Assembly (NCBI GenBank): GCA_026874595.1
Contig: CM049317.1
Span: 47,208,401 to 47,272,400, forward strand
Direction of reading: 5' to 3'
From: Sipunculus nudus
Lineage: Eukaryota > Annelida > Sipuncula > Golfingiida > Sipunculidae
Length of the DNA: 64,000 nucleotides
Part shown: positions 1-11,808 of the stretch, piece after piece
Position numbering within the stretch: position 1 is the first letter of the stretch
Layout: each line of letters opens with the position of its first letter
Position numbers and translations under genes: made by a program
The notes under the pieces: generated by a model
The model's input: the letters and a program-made list of their open reading frames with translations, nothing else
Database searches by the model: none
What the model was told of the DNA's origin: nothing

Positions 1-1867
1 TGTTGAGTTATCGAGTGCAAAAGAAAATCAGCGATCAGGCTGTGGCAGACTTATTGGAATTACAACAGGTCTGTAATTCAATAGGTCTGGAGCCCTCATA
101 TGTGTCAACTATTCCTGTAAATTTGGGAAAGCTGAAAAATGTTGTTGTTGTGTTATCGCGCCCGAAAGAAAATCAGCGATCGGTTGTGGCGGCCATATTG
201 AAATTCGTATTAGGATCAAAGTTTTTAAGTGTGGACTATGTAGTGGTAAATAGTGGTATAATTAGGGGATAGATAATGAATAATTGTTGTTTTGTGAAAA
301 GAAGGGGCCTTTCATATAATGACAACCAATGTGAACTGACCGACTAAGTACTCATTGCATTACATTAGAAGTACTTGAAATTTAGTTCTCATAGGTACTC
401 CTACATAACAGCTATGTTTTAGTGCAATAATCATTGTTACAGCAGCAAAAAAATCAAACAAACTGATTTTCAGCCAACTGTGTGTTGTCATCCAGCAGTA
501 ACATACATACCATGCAAATAGAAATCAGGCATTTCGTGTAATGACTGAGCCATAAAACCAGTCATTACACAGAATGCCTGAAAATTTTAGTAATTTCTTG
601 AATGCCTGAGTGAATCAGTCATTACATGTAATCTATAGTTAAGCAGATGAATATAGCTAGCTTTAAATATTTATCACTTATCATGTCTTTTTGTAAAGAT
701 TTGTCATAGCGTATGAACTCTGTGTTGGAGAGTTTTGGGCCCTCATGCAATTCTACTGCTAAAATTCTTACCTCTGACGACTACCAGGGGTTATAAGGTA
801 GAGACTGCCACTTTCTTGGTCAGTGTCACAAATGGCTTCAGGTTCGCCGTATATGGTGTTGTTGGGGACCGATTGTTGCGGTGTTGAAAGAAATAATCCT
901 CCCAAAATTGTCTTTCTACTTGGTTCACTCCTTATAAGTAAGCTTTAGCTCTGAAATAAAATAAAATTACAGGGTCACATGGTTAATTGTCACAAAAAAA
1001 TTTGAAAGAGTGTTAGTTCGGCATTCAGTGAAAACACCATTGCTAAACAATTTAATGAAAGCCACTGTTGTTCATATATAATTGTTTTTCCAATTCATTT
1101 GTAAGCTAGCAACTAAGATAAATTTACATGAAATACAGTCATTAATATAGTGATTAATGTCCATTATAATATATGTTTGTTTGCAATAGAAATCATAACT
1201 GTTGCATGCATGATATATATGTCAACTTAAACTTAACTTTAACTTTATATCCTTTTTAACTGTAAAAAAAATGTAATATTTGTGAATTAATCTCTTATAA
1301 CTTCTTCTATAAACATATGGTTAATATACATTTATTGTAAAAATTTAATATTAAGACATGCACCAGCATCACTGGGAATGATCGCTTCCACATATTTATT
1401 ATTTATTATTTATGTCATTATATTCTTTGTCACTAAACATGACTCTCAACATATGTAAAATCATGTGGTCTGGTGGTCCTCTGCAAAAATCATTTTGTGT
1501 ATTCTTCACACAAGATTTATACTAAACAGTTAACTCATTCATCGCCTGCCATAATCAAAATAATTTATGGATACGTTACATATACACAATATGTTAACCA
1601 CTAGACAGCTTACCCGGGAATTTTTTATGCTCTTTTATGTTATGCTGGTGTTCTCCTCCTTCTTCATGAGCGGCTTCATTATTCTTATGTTTTTCTTCAC
1701 ATCCATCTCCAACTTTGCCTTCATCTCAAAAGGCTTCACAGCATTGATGCCTAGGAGACATCTACAAATGAGTTTTCTTTAAGAGAATAATACTTTGGTA
1801 TAAATGTAGATATCATAAATCCAGTGTATATGTATTTGTTCTCAAATTCATCGTAAATATTAAACTT

Positions 1868-1870
<3 letters not shown>

Positions 1871-1916
<46 letters not shown>
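1871..1916. repeat. (AT)n microsatellite
   Basis: About 23 AT units, in arm A. The matching arm B tract near 19244-19265 is shorter, showing independent length change after duplication. Confidence 0.95.
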
Positions 1917-1921
<5 letters not shown>

Positions 1922-1935
1922 TATATTTTATTTAG

Positions 1936-2036
1936 AGCGAAAGTAAAGATAAACAGTGACGCCTTTTAGATAGACTAACTAGTTTATTAACAAATAGTCT
2001 ATCTAAAAGGCGTCACTGTTTATCTTAACTTTCGCT
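1936..2036. mobile_element. Near-perfect hairpin (foldback/MITE-like) in arm A
   Basis: 1936-1976 and 1996-2036 are inverted copies of each other over 41 bases with one mismatch, around a 19-base loop. The stem starts AGCGAAAGT and contains GTGACGCC. It sits between (AT)n tracts, as expected of a small foldback element that targets TA-rich DNA. Confidence 0.75.
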
Positions 2037-2622
2037 TTAACTACAGACTAACACGGCTATACCACTTATTATATATATATATATATGGAACCAAGGTCTT
2101 TAGACATTATTATTTACATATTTCATTTCCAATGTATAAATATTATTCTCTGAATATCAGGAAGGGGAGATGATACATTGACCATCTCCCCTTGCTCAAA
2201 AAGGGGGTGTATACCCTCACCCAGCCACCCCTCCTGTATTGACGCCCCTGGTCTTGTATTGCTAGGGTCAGGACTGTACATTGCCCAAACTTATACATTA
2301 ATCAACCCTAAATTGTTTCAGTGATATATGTTATTCCATATTTGTTTGCCATGTTGGATATCAAAATTGTCATATGTTGATTCGTTATTACCTGACATAA
2401 ACTGTTGCCCTGAACAGAACATGAGTGTGTAAATAATACAGCTAGAAGAAGCCAGCTGTTCCTTGTTTATATAGCATCTTGTATGGCTGGGTCAGAACTT
2501 AACATTCCATGTGTTTTATGAAGAAAAATAAATATTTTCAAGTGGGATACTCTGAATAATGAACAGTTTTATACTTATATCTTAACTGTACATATGAACA
2601 TATAATTCATGTACTGACTTAC

Positions 2623-2833
2623 CATATACTGATGGTTCGGCAAAATCGAGCTCTGTCAGAATGAACTGGATCATCTTCACTCACAAAAATTTTGTCAAAA
2701 TCTGCTTGAACTTCCCTGTGTAGATAAATGCCCCACTGACCCCCACATAACCTTTCTTTGTTGTTCTGCTGGCTGGCGATCTGGTCTGTAACAGCATCTG
2801 GTATTACATAACACCCAGATGATGCAGCCTCCA
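2623..2833 (-). pseudogene. Exon-like segment in arm A, unrecognised protein
   Basis: On the minus strand an open frame of about 70 codons ends at a consensus donor (GTAAGT, the GT lying at 2621-2622) and is preceded by a weak AG acceptor at 2834-2835. The peptide includes ERLCGGQWGIYLHREVQ and ends CRTISIW. The arm B copy keeps this frame, with several amino-acid differences. Relative to arm B there is one extra G just inside the acceptor, which changes the phase of the join. I do not recognise the family. It looks like one internal exon of a gene, or of a mobile element's gene, carried along in the inverted duplication. No neighbouring exon could be recognised. Confidence 0.4.
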
Positions 2834-2917
2834 CTGGCTGGACAGTATATGTTGTAGGTCAGATCCAAATGCAGTCCAGTTTAATTAGAACTGGCCTAAT
2901 AGTACAGATCAGGAATG

Positions 2918-2973
<56 letters not shown>

Positions 2974-3152
2974 GATGATTATATATATATATATAAATAT
3001 GGGATAAATAAATATATATATATATGCAAGTAAAAGGGATATATATACGGGATAAATATATATATATATATAAATGGGATAAATATATATATAAATGAAA
3101 ATATGGGATAATATATTTATATATAAATATGGGATAGATAAGTATATAAATA

Positions 3153-3201
<49 letters not shown>

Positions 3202-3397
3202 CACTAGTAAAAGGAATTCTGCTTAAACCAATGGTTAATGACTGAAAGAAAAAAAGCTGATTATTGATAATCGGTTGAATATTTTTAAATTTATGTATCT
3301 TCTTTATAAAGGACGAATCGGCTGTATAGGATTTTACTTTAATATTGACCAAGTAAATGCTCGCTGAATGGTCATGATAATATATATATATAAATAT

Positions 3398-3440
<43 letters not shown>
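2918..3440. repeat. (AT)n and ATATGGGATAAAT minisatellite block, arm A
   Basis: Runs of AT alternate with variants of TATGGGATAAATA up to about 3200. A second pure (AT)n run lies at about 3400-3440. Open frames here translate to Ile-Tyr runs and are not genes. Confidence 0.9.
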
Positions 3441-3445
<5 letters not shown>

Positions 3446-5815
3446 CACTCTAAACAAGAACATTATTTCCATGCAGGAGGGCCAGCTGTCAACATTTAAA
3501 TTTTCAATTACAATCTGATTTATACTCTCCACTGGCTAAAATTGTAGTATTCCACTTGGGACCCCAATTTATTTGATCAAATAAAATATGATATGGAATA
3601 GCACTTCCTAGATAATCTGGTATATGGGATAATATACATAACATCAGGTGATGCGCCAATTAATAGATTATATTCAATGATTGGTCGTTTTCTTTTATAA
3701 TCTATTAAATCGGGTACATTTTTGCATAATCGATCATAAATGGTTATGTATACAAACATTCAGTAATAAGTTATATCATTCCAGTAAAATACCTATAATT
3801 AAGAAGACTGGATACAAAACAACGAACAGAATTCTAAACTTGCACAATCAATAAATGTTAAAAGCCCGACCATTGCTTTGAATAACAGCGGGATGTAGAA
3901 ATTTTAACTTAATTTACTAATATTTTAGGTATAATCTTATAGAGCCGATTCACAATAATATAGATGTAACATATAATAATCGATTTTTACTCTATCATCT
4001 TTTTTTATCTTTCAAAATACCACTAGTGTATCACAAGTGATCACTACAGATTAATGAGCTTTACATAATACAAAATGTCCATGAAATTTTAATCATGTAC
4101 ATAAGCCGATCCATTGTGGAAACCCTCTATATGTACATATTTGTTCCCTTACTTCAAATATCGTCACGGTTGCTTTTTGTAAAAACAAAAGTCGATGACC
4201 CTTGTGACTTTATTAGTGTTTAATGGGATTGCTAGTGTTTTTGTAACATGGATTCTATGTGGACTGTAAGAGAATCCTTTATTTAATAAAGTAGTTAAGT
4301 CACATGTGAAAGATGGCAGTTTATACATGTCATCCCATAGTTTATTATTTTTATCTTAACTAAAATATTTAAGTCAAGAGTTAATTTACCACATTAAAAG
4401 GACCTTTAGATACTAAAACCAGTGCGATTTATTCTAAAGATTCAGTTTACTACTGCGGTACTCTGTAAACTTGAATTTGTCCCACAAATCAAGAAAGCAA
4501 TTGAAGCATTTAATCCTGGCAAGGACACACATTAGCCCTAAGTAGTACTTTCAGGTGAATTTAAACTCCCGTGCTCTGAGAAGTACAACAAATCCATCAT
4601 CAAACTACATCTATATGTTATGTGTGTAAACATGATAGTCTTTCACCCTAGCAAAACTCCGATACTCTCCCAAATGCCGGAATATTCATAATTCAAGGAT
4701 GTCATCAATGTTGTCTTCAATGCTTGCTAGTTGAATTTATAGCAATATGCTTGTAGCCAGCTCACTTGAGAATTTTGTGGGCTTAATGACAACTCAATAA
4801 TTTATTGTGATATAAAAGTTGAAAATTGGGAGTATTTAGCTTAAGTAAGTAAAATGAAAGTTGAAAATGGGGTGCATTTAGCTTAATTAAGAGCCTGATG
4901 GGCCTATAAATAAATGTGAAATTGAACTTGCACGGTCTGTCAGACAAACAGCACAAAATGTGGTTTCGGTCTAGTACGTCAAGCAGACAATCCATTGTCC
5001 GCAGTACATGGGCACAAGTTCAGTTGTACAATGTTTGCATGTGAAAATAAATTAAATTTGTCCTTCGGTACATAAGATCAGTATTAATAGATCTACCACA
5101 AGATACCTAAAGGAACTCAAACATATCCAGGCAGTAATTAATATAAATAAAACACTGATACTTATCAAAGACGCATCTAGTGAAAAATGGGTAAATTTTT
5201 CACTCATGTTAATGTTTTTATTGCTATAGCCGTGTAAGGAATTAAACCCATGTGGGAGCCTTGTGGGCCCCATGTAGGCCCCACTGATATTGTAGGCCTA
5301 CTATAAATTTGCCTCTTCTGTTCTGACGGAGATATTAACAAATAAAGATTGAATCAATATATTATATCAAATAAACTGAAAGCATACCATGAATTGTGAT
5401 GGGTTCCCATGCACGCCAATGCTAGCAAAATTAATAGACACTGAAACGCGCCCATGAAAGAGAGAGGCTTTGCCACGTGGGGCCCATGTGATGAACCCTT
5501 GTGGAACCCTCATATTCAAATACATTTTTTCTGAATGCTCTAAATTTTGTTTGTTAAACGAATCTTTAGGGGAATGTTTAAATATGTTACCAGCAAATTA
5601 GTTTCATATTTGTTAAACACTCACATGTACGAAATATAATGTTCTTTTTCTGACATGGGGCGAGCAAGGGGTCGACATGGGCAAACCCCGTGGGAGTGCC
5701 CATATGAATCCCTTCTGGGGCCCATGTGGCAAATTATGGCCCATCAATATCCCACGTAAGCCCATGTGTTCCCACATGGGGCCCTACTGAATCCCACCAG
5801 GCCATGCTGTTAGGG

Positions 5816-7499
5816 TATGATAATAACCGGGATGTGACATTTTGCGGGCTTTAACATCGTTTCCTTTTGAGTCACAGAAGAAGCATTATATCTCAAATTA
5901 TATTAAATAAATCGTCAATAAGAAGGAAACAGAATCGTTTATGAATATTTGTTTTGCACAACGGCAAATTATGTTTATGCGCACCTGACAATTTATTTCC
6001 TGTAAGTTTTGTTCCGCATGCTGCAATAACTGAAAAAATCCGACTTGCCAACAGAAAGAGTCGTAGCGTCTGGGTCATGAGGTCAAATGTCTAGAAATAT
6101 GTGACAAAGTTATAACGTTATGTAGGCAAACTATTTTACTAGATAATTATTTCTCCGACTAGTGCGCCTTATTTTCTGGATATCTTATTAATGACTCAAA
6201 CTTCCATGATCGTCTTTATGACAGGATTGTCGGGGGAGCGGGCATCGTCATGCCATTGTCAACTTTCTGAAGTTTCCATGCGATTGAGGTTTTCGACTGG
6301 GTATCTCTTCCAGTGCTCACAATTAAACCTCCAGCTTTTCGTGGACCCTAAAAGGGGATTTCCGGTCGTAAGCAACGTTTAGAGCTCATGCTTCATATCA
6401 TCTCTGCGAAACGTCACCGAGGTGTAAACCTTGCAAAGGCCAGGAGTTCATTATGTATGACATGTGATGGTACGCTCTTTACACAGCGCTTTACCTATAG
6501 GGCTACTACCTATATCGTAAGGCGCTGTTTGTTATGACCTCATATCCTGAATTGCAACACCAGAGGGCAGCACTGTATTTTTGTCCAATCAGATGAGACC
6601 TTGTGCTGGAAGACAAAGCCAAGCGAGGAATACACAGAGCCAATCATATTAATTTCTTTTTGACTGACAGCTCATCCCCAAGCGTAACCGTCTGAACAGG
6701 CCACAGGCTCAGAGAGAATTGCCCCTGACGTGGTTTGCTTAGGGCCTTGGGCACATAGGATGCTCGGCCGGTGAGCTTTAATTCAAACGAAACGTAACAA
6801 CAAAGGCTGCGTGCACACCTCGCTTGCTGGTTTCAGTTCTGCAGACAACAGATACATGGCTACGCTAACACAGTCATAATGTCATAATCGAATCGGTCGA
6901 TGATGCGAGAATGCAGAGAGAGCAATTTAAATTCGACCGGAAACTCAATAAGCGGCGCTTGAAGCGTAGCAATGGGCGGAGCCAGGATGCCTGTCGAGTG
7001 TTTGTTTATTGGCATCCGATTGGATGCTTGTCACATCATACGCACGTTTATTTCAGTGGAAAACGAACCGCCATCTGGTGTCTAAATATATCATAAACGG
7101 TCAAAGCTGGCAGCGTGAAAATCGGTTGCTTCTTTAGAAGCGCAAGATTTCCGCTGCCTCTGGAGCGTAATGTGATGGCAAACTTGCACTTGTCAACGTA
7201 GAAACGAGTGACCCAAGGGTCATGACGCTCAGCTGACTGGGAAGAGATTCGCAAAAGGAAATTTTATCACCAGAATGGTAGTATATACCCATTCAACTGA
7301 AGCATCAAACAGATTAACCAACAGGCCAAGATTTAGTCTGTATTTATATATCTCAAAAATAGAGAAAAATGTGTAAACTTTTAAAACTAGAATACGGGTA
7401 ACCGACAAGTGACTACATGTATCTGCCAAAATCAAATAGTGAGGCATGGATTGAGTGGCAAGGGGAAATAGAGTGAGGTATGTTGCATATTAGCATGGA
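5816..7499. other. Non-genic spacer, left part
   Basis: Between the inner edge of arm A and the first tandem array. No open frame exceeds about 72 codons, and no RNA gene or repeat family was recognised. 6200-7260 is somewhat richer in CpG and GC than its surroundings (for example GCGGCGCTTGAAGCG near 6952) but shows no gene structure I can support. Confidence 0.6.
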
Positions 7500-8345
7500 T
7501 GTCTGCAGCCTAAATGTGTATGTAGGTTGTGCCACCTACCACAAATCCAGAAAGCTGTCCAAGTTGTATACACCTGCAAAATTTTAGGCAGAAAAGTCAA
7601 ACCACTACATGTATATGAGCCATTTTTGCCCATGGCAGACAAACAGACAAACACTGTGCAAAAATCTTTGCAGGTAACCCCTCCAGTTTTGTGTATGATA
7701 AAGACCTATTATGAGATCTAAACACATGCACAATTTTGGCCCAATCGGTCAAATGGTTCCTGAGATATGAGCTTGGATGTGTCCAGCGTTAACTAGAATG
7801 TAGGTGGCGCCACCTGTCATAAAATCAAGAAAGCTGTCCACGATGTATAAACCTGCAAAATTATAGGCAGTTATGTCGAACCACTACAGAGAAATGAGTA
7901 ATTTTAGGCCACGGCAGATAACAGACAGACGCTGTGCAAACATTGTTACAGGTGGCGCCACCATTTTTTGTGTATGTTACAGAGCTATCAAAGGGCTACA
8001 TTTGTATAAATTTTATTTCCTGATCGGTCAAACGGTTCCCGAGATATAAGCTTGGATGTCATCAGCGTGAACGTGAACGTAGGTGGCGCCACCTGTCATA
8101 AAATCAAGAAAGCTATCCTGGATGTATACACATGACGAATTTCAGGTGAATTAGTCAATTCACTGCAGAGATATGAGTGATTTTAACCCAAGGCAGATGA
8201 ACAGATGGACACTGTGCAAACATGGTTACAGGTGGCGCCACCATTTTTTGTGTATGTTATAAAGCAATCCAAGGGCTACATTTGTATCAATTTTATTTCT
8301 TGATCGGTCAAACGGTTCCCGAGATATGAGGGTTTATGAGTGGAA
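7500..8345 (+). repeat. Tandem array, unit about 280 bp
   Basis: About three units, with landmarks recurring 279-280 bases apart. The palindrome GGTGGCGCCACC occurs at 7803 and 8082, and again at 7951 and 8231. The first unit (7530-7700) has decayed versions. Each unit also carries GGTTCCCGAGATAT-like and CACTGTGCAAA-like blocks. It directly precedes the 336-bp array and probably belongs to the same composite element. Confidence 0.8.
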
Positions 8346-8559
8346 ACAGACCCACAAATGGACACTGGATAGAGAGGAAAGGTCAGAGGTCAATGCAAAT
8401 TGGTTAGGCACCAGTTTACATGTGACCCGATAATAGGTGTAAGTTTGGGAAAAATCGGTCCATTAGTCTCCGAGGAGCTCTCTGGAAACGAACGCCGCCG
8501 CGGCGGAGGAACTCGGTCAAAAACATAGTATCCGCAAAACTTCGTTTTGGCGGATACAA

Positions 8560-9925
8560 AAATACAGGTGGCTCCACCAGTCTGCAAAAACTAATAAAAA
8601 CACTTAATGGTCAATATCCATGCAAAAAATCATGGTGATCTCTGCATTAGTTGTTCAGATACTTTAGCTTTTGCATCAAATTTTCCATTATTCTGATCTG
8701 TACTTTGGAGTGCCATAGCTCAAAGGATATGGGTGACAGAGACCAAATTTCAGGTTTCCATGGAGACTTATCATGGGTCTCCCTGTGTGTCAAGAACGAA
8801 GATTCTAGGTCCAGTCGTTACGATTTGTACCCTGTTGACAGATAACTACATCCTTAAAGGTCTCAAAAATGGAGAAAACAATTCGTGAACATTGAAAAAT
8901 ACAGGTGGCGCCACCAGTCTGCACAAACTGATGAAACATCTCATGATCAATATGTATGTCGAAAATCATGACCATCAGTGATGTAGTTAATGAGATATTG
9001 AAGTTTTTGTATGAAATTTTTGACTATTCTGGGGGGTAATTTTGGGCCCCATAGCTCGAAGGATATGGGTAACAGGGACCTAATTTCTGGTTTCCATGGA
9101 GACTTTTCATAGGTCTCCCAGTGTGTCGAAAATGAAGATTCTAGGTCCAGTCGTTACGATTTGTGCCACGCTAACAGATGACAGCATCCTCAAAGGTCTC
9201 AAAAATAGAGGAAAAAATCGTAAAAAATCAAACAGTACAGGTGGCGCCACCAGTCTGCAGGAACTGATCGAACATCTCATGATCAATATATATGCCAAAA
9301 ATGAAGACCATCAGTGATGTAGTTATTGAGATATTGAAGTTTTTGTATGAAATTTTTTACTATTCTGGGGGTACTTTGGGGCCCCATAGCTCAAAGGATA
9401 TGGGTAACAGAGACCTAATTTCTGGTTTCCAAGGAGATTTTTCATGGACCTCTCAGTGTGTCAAGAATTAAGATTCTAAGTCCAGTCTTTATGATTTGTG
9501 CCTTGTTAACAGATGTTCACATTTTTAAAGGTCTCAAAAATAGAGAAAAAAATTCGTAAAAAATCGAAAAATACAGGTGGCGCCACCAGTCTGCAGGAAA
9601 TGATGTAACATCTCATGATCAATATGTATGCCAAAAATCATGACCATCAGTCAAGTAGTTAATGAGATATTGAAGTTTTTGTATGAAATTTTTGACTTTT
9701 CTGGAGGGTACTTTGGGGCCACCTAGCTCGAAGGATATGGGTAACAGAGACCTAATTTCTGGTTTCCAAGGAGATTTTTTATGGACCTCTCAGAATCCCA
9801 AGTTACAAGGTTCTAGGTCCAGCGGTTACGATTTGTGCCTGGTTAACGGACGGACAGACGGACAGACGGACGACGGACAAAGAGTGATCGCTATAGCTCA
9901 GATGACTTTCAGTCAGCTGAGCTAA
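8560..9925 (+). mobile_element. Element A: four 336-bp tandem units with terminal hairpin
   Basis: The block TACAGGTGGCGCCACCAG recurs at 8567 (one mismatch), 8904, 9240 and 9576, exactly 336-337 bases apart. The intervening sequence is clearly repeated too. The 3' end is a GGACAGACGGAC-type short repeat followed by AGCTCAGATGACTTTCAGTCAGCTGAGCT (stated as positions 9895-9923), an imperfect hairpin, then AAAA. The same end recurs on either strand at 41074, 44461, 53917 and 58803. Tandem core plus terminal hairpin without terminal inverted repeats resembles non-autonomous Helitron/Helentron-like elements. That class assignment is inference. Confidence 0.7.
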
Positions 9926-10550
9926 AAAACGCAATGATGTGGATTACCGTGGTATCTTAAGACGTAAATTAGCTAAGTGACGGGGATCACTGCCGTGCCT
10001 GCCGCACACAGGTGGGGGATGTGATTGTTTGATACGCCTGACCGATTACAGGCTCTTAGCCTCGTTGATCGTCGTGTCGGCGCCTGATGTGATATTAACT
10101 GCGATCTGGTATCATTGCCAAGGGTTCTAAGCATGACAATAAGCGGGATTATGACAATAATCCATGATATTAAACGGTCAGATTTACCATTGTTTATATA
10201 GGAAATGGTTTGGGATTTCAGATTTATGTGACAATAAACGGGATTTTCTATTAACCGATATGACACAAAGTTGGCTCGACTGTATAGATCTGTGATATGA
10301 AATAAAGAAAACTGTGATATGCTGTTAACTGAGTATGTGTTATGTAGTTCCAGTTATACACCTTTATCTTTACATATTTTTACTATACTGTATTTTGACT
10401 TTTACAGCTTGTTTCTTTACCATATTCACTGTTACACTTTATACATTTACATAAAGTTATACAATGCCATGCACCTATAATGCAATGTTATCATAACATA
10501 TAAAAGCATGTGAAAACCTTATTCAATAATGATAACTGAACATCTTATAC
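9926..10550. other. Spacer between element A and the Gypsy element
   Basis: AT-rich, with no gene. TGTTATGTA at 10334-10342 matches the first nine bases of the probable 5' LTR (15052) as read on the plus strand. Similarity then fades, so I cannot confirm a 3' LTR here. Confidence 0.5.
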
Positions 10551-10552
10551 TT

Positions 10553-10946
10553 TGAACTCATCATGATATCTGTTAGGAGTTCTTTACACTCTATCTGATT
10601 TTCTTACTTTCTGATCATGTGTTCTCTGTTCTACATTAGGTTTAGTGCTTTCAGAGTTAATGCTTTCACTTTGTACATCTGTTTCACCTGAATCTACAGT
10701 CTGAGATGTGCTGGGACTAATAGTCACATTCTGATCAGGAACCAAATTAATATCAGAAATAGCTGAAAATGCACCATCTACACTCTCATGATCATCACCA
10801 ATTTCAGGATCTACAATATCAGAGACACTATCATCATCTACGCTTAGATTTTCACTATCACTAACAGATTCATCTCTTTCTCTCAACTGATCATTGTGCC
10901 TCCTGCACAAACGTCCATTCTGTGTTTCAACTTTATAATGTCTCAA
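10553..10946 (-). pseudogene. Gypsy Pol C-terminal tail, Ser/Asp-rich
   Basis: This continues the integrase C-terminal region (HYKVETQNGRLCRRH, the usual motif before the end of Mag-type Pol) into a low-complexity acidic tail. An in-frame TAA lies at 10584-10586. The same frame then resumes for about 10 codons to a second stop near 10553, so the first stop looks like a single-base nonsense change. Confidence 0.75.
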
Positions 10947-11133
10947 ACCACTACAATATACAACTCTCCCCGGTAATCATTTATCTCCATGGGAAAAGTT
11001 GCGAATCCAAACAGATTGTCCCACAGAAAGTTGACGTGCGGACTTTGGTGGGGACACCTTAAAAGTCTGCTTTGACTGTACAGGGGATGAGACAGGACGA
11101 ATTAAACAAGTTTTGTACGGAGGGATCTGCCTA

Positions 11134-11808
11134 CTAGCAACTTGGCAGTGTCTGTCCTGTGACTGTATGAGGTGTAATCCTATACCTTAACAGAAATTTA
11201 TGCACCTTTTCATCAAGGGTAACTTGATCATTGGTTGCAGATTTCATAGCATATTTAAATGACTGCACCATCCGTTCTGCCAACCCATTGGTTGCAGGAA
11301 AATACGGAGGAGTAAGTACATGTTTAACTCCGTTGTTTTTCAGGAAAGTTTCAAAATGTTCCGAGACAAATTGAGGGCCATTGTCTGTCACGATCTGTAA
11401 TGGTATACCGTGTTGAGCAAAATATCCGCGAACCGCTTTCACAGTCTCAGCAGCAGTGGTGCTCTTCATTATAGTAATTTCAGGCCATTTCGAGAAGGCA
11501 TCAACAGCTACTAAGTACATATTTTGCATGAATGGTCCTGCAAAATCTAAATGTACGCGTTGCCATGGTCCAGTAGGAAAAGACCATGGATGAACTGGTG
11601 CTGACACTGGGATAGCCTGTACTTGTTGACAGCTATGACAACTTTTGGCCATTTTCTCAATCGCGGTATCAATGCCAGGCCACCAGACAAAACTTCTAGC
11701 TAGTGACTTCATGCGTACAGTACCGGAGTGTCCGTCATGCAGTTCTTGTAACACGTGATTGTAATTTGGAAGGAATAATAACACGTATGCCCCAGAGTAA
11801 ACATCCAT
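11134..11808 (-). pseudogene. Gypsy integrase, N-terminal and catalytic domains
   Basis: HHCC zinc-binding region: LHDGHSG then WWPG, C57 and C60. The D,D-35-E catalytic triad is complete: D88, D142 (TDNGPQF) and E178 (NGLAER), with 35 residues between the last two. The first about 17 residues are out-of-frame sequence; true integrase similarity starts at NHVLQELHDGH. The frame stops at 11134, inside the segment after the catalytic core. The remaining C-terminal part is scattered over other frames between about 10947 and 11140. Confidence 0.92.

Larger units (their letters stand above)
1..5815 (-). repeat. Large inverted repeat, arm A (left, truncated by window edge)
   Basis: The reverse complement of this stretch matches 15293-21224 almost throughout. 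Checked anchor pairs: 1-13 with 21212-21224, the exon-like block 2623-2833 with 18141-18350, the hairpin 1936-2036 with about 19155-19243, and the inner edge TGTTAGGG (5808-5815) with CCCTAACA (15293-15300). Similarity by eye is about 90-95% in the stretches compared, with length differences mainly in (AT)n blocks. The arm is AT-rich, with no long open reading frame apart from microsatellite translations. The inner 600 bases carry GGGCCCATGTGGG-like runs. The outer end is not in the window, so the true arm length is unknown. Confidence 0.9.

Noticed and set aside
2896-3532. 102- and 207-codon open frames on the minus strand
   Set aside because: They translate (AT)n and ATATGGGATAAAT repeats into Ile-Tyr runs. 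The same holds for 17508-18078 and 55562-55821.
10334-10550. 3' LTR of the Gypsy element
   Set aside because: Only the first nine bases (TGTTATGTA) agree with the probable 5' LTR. The rest cannot be aligned with confidence.
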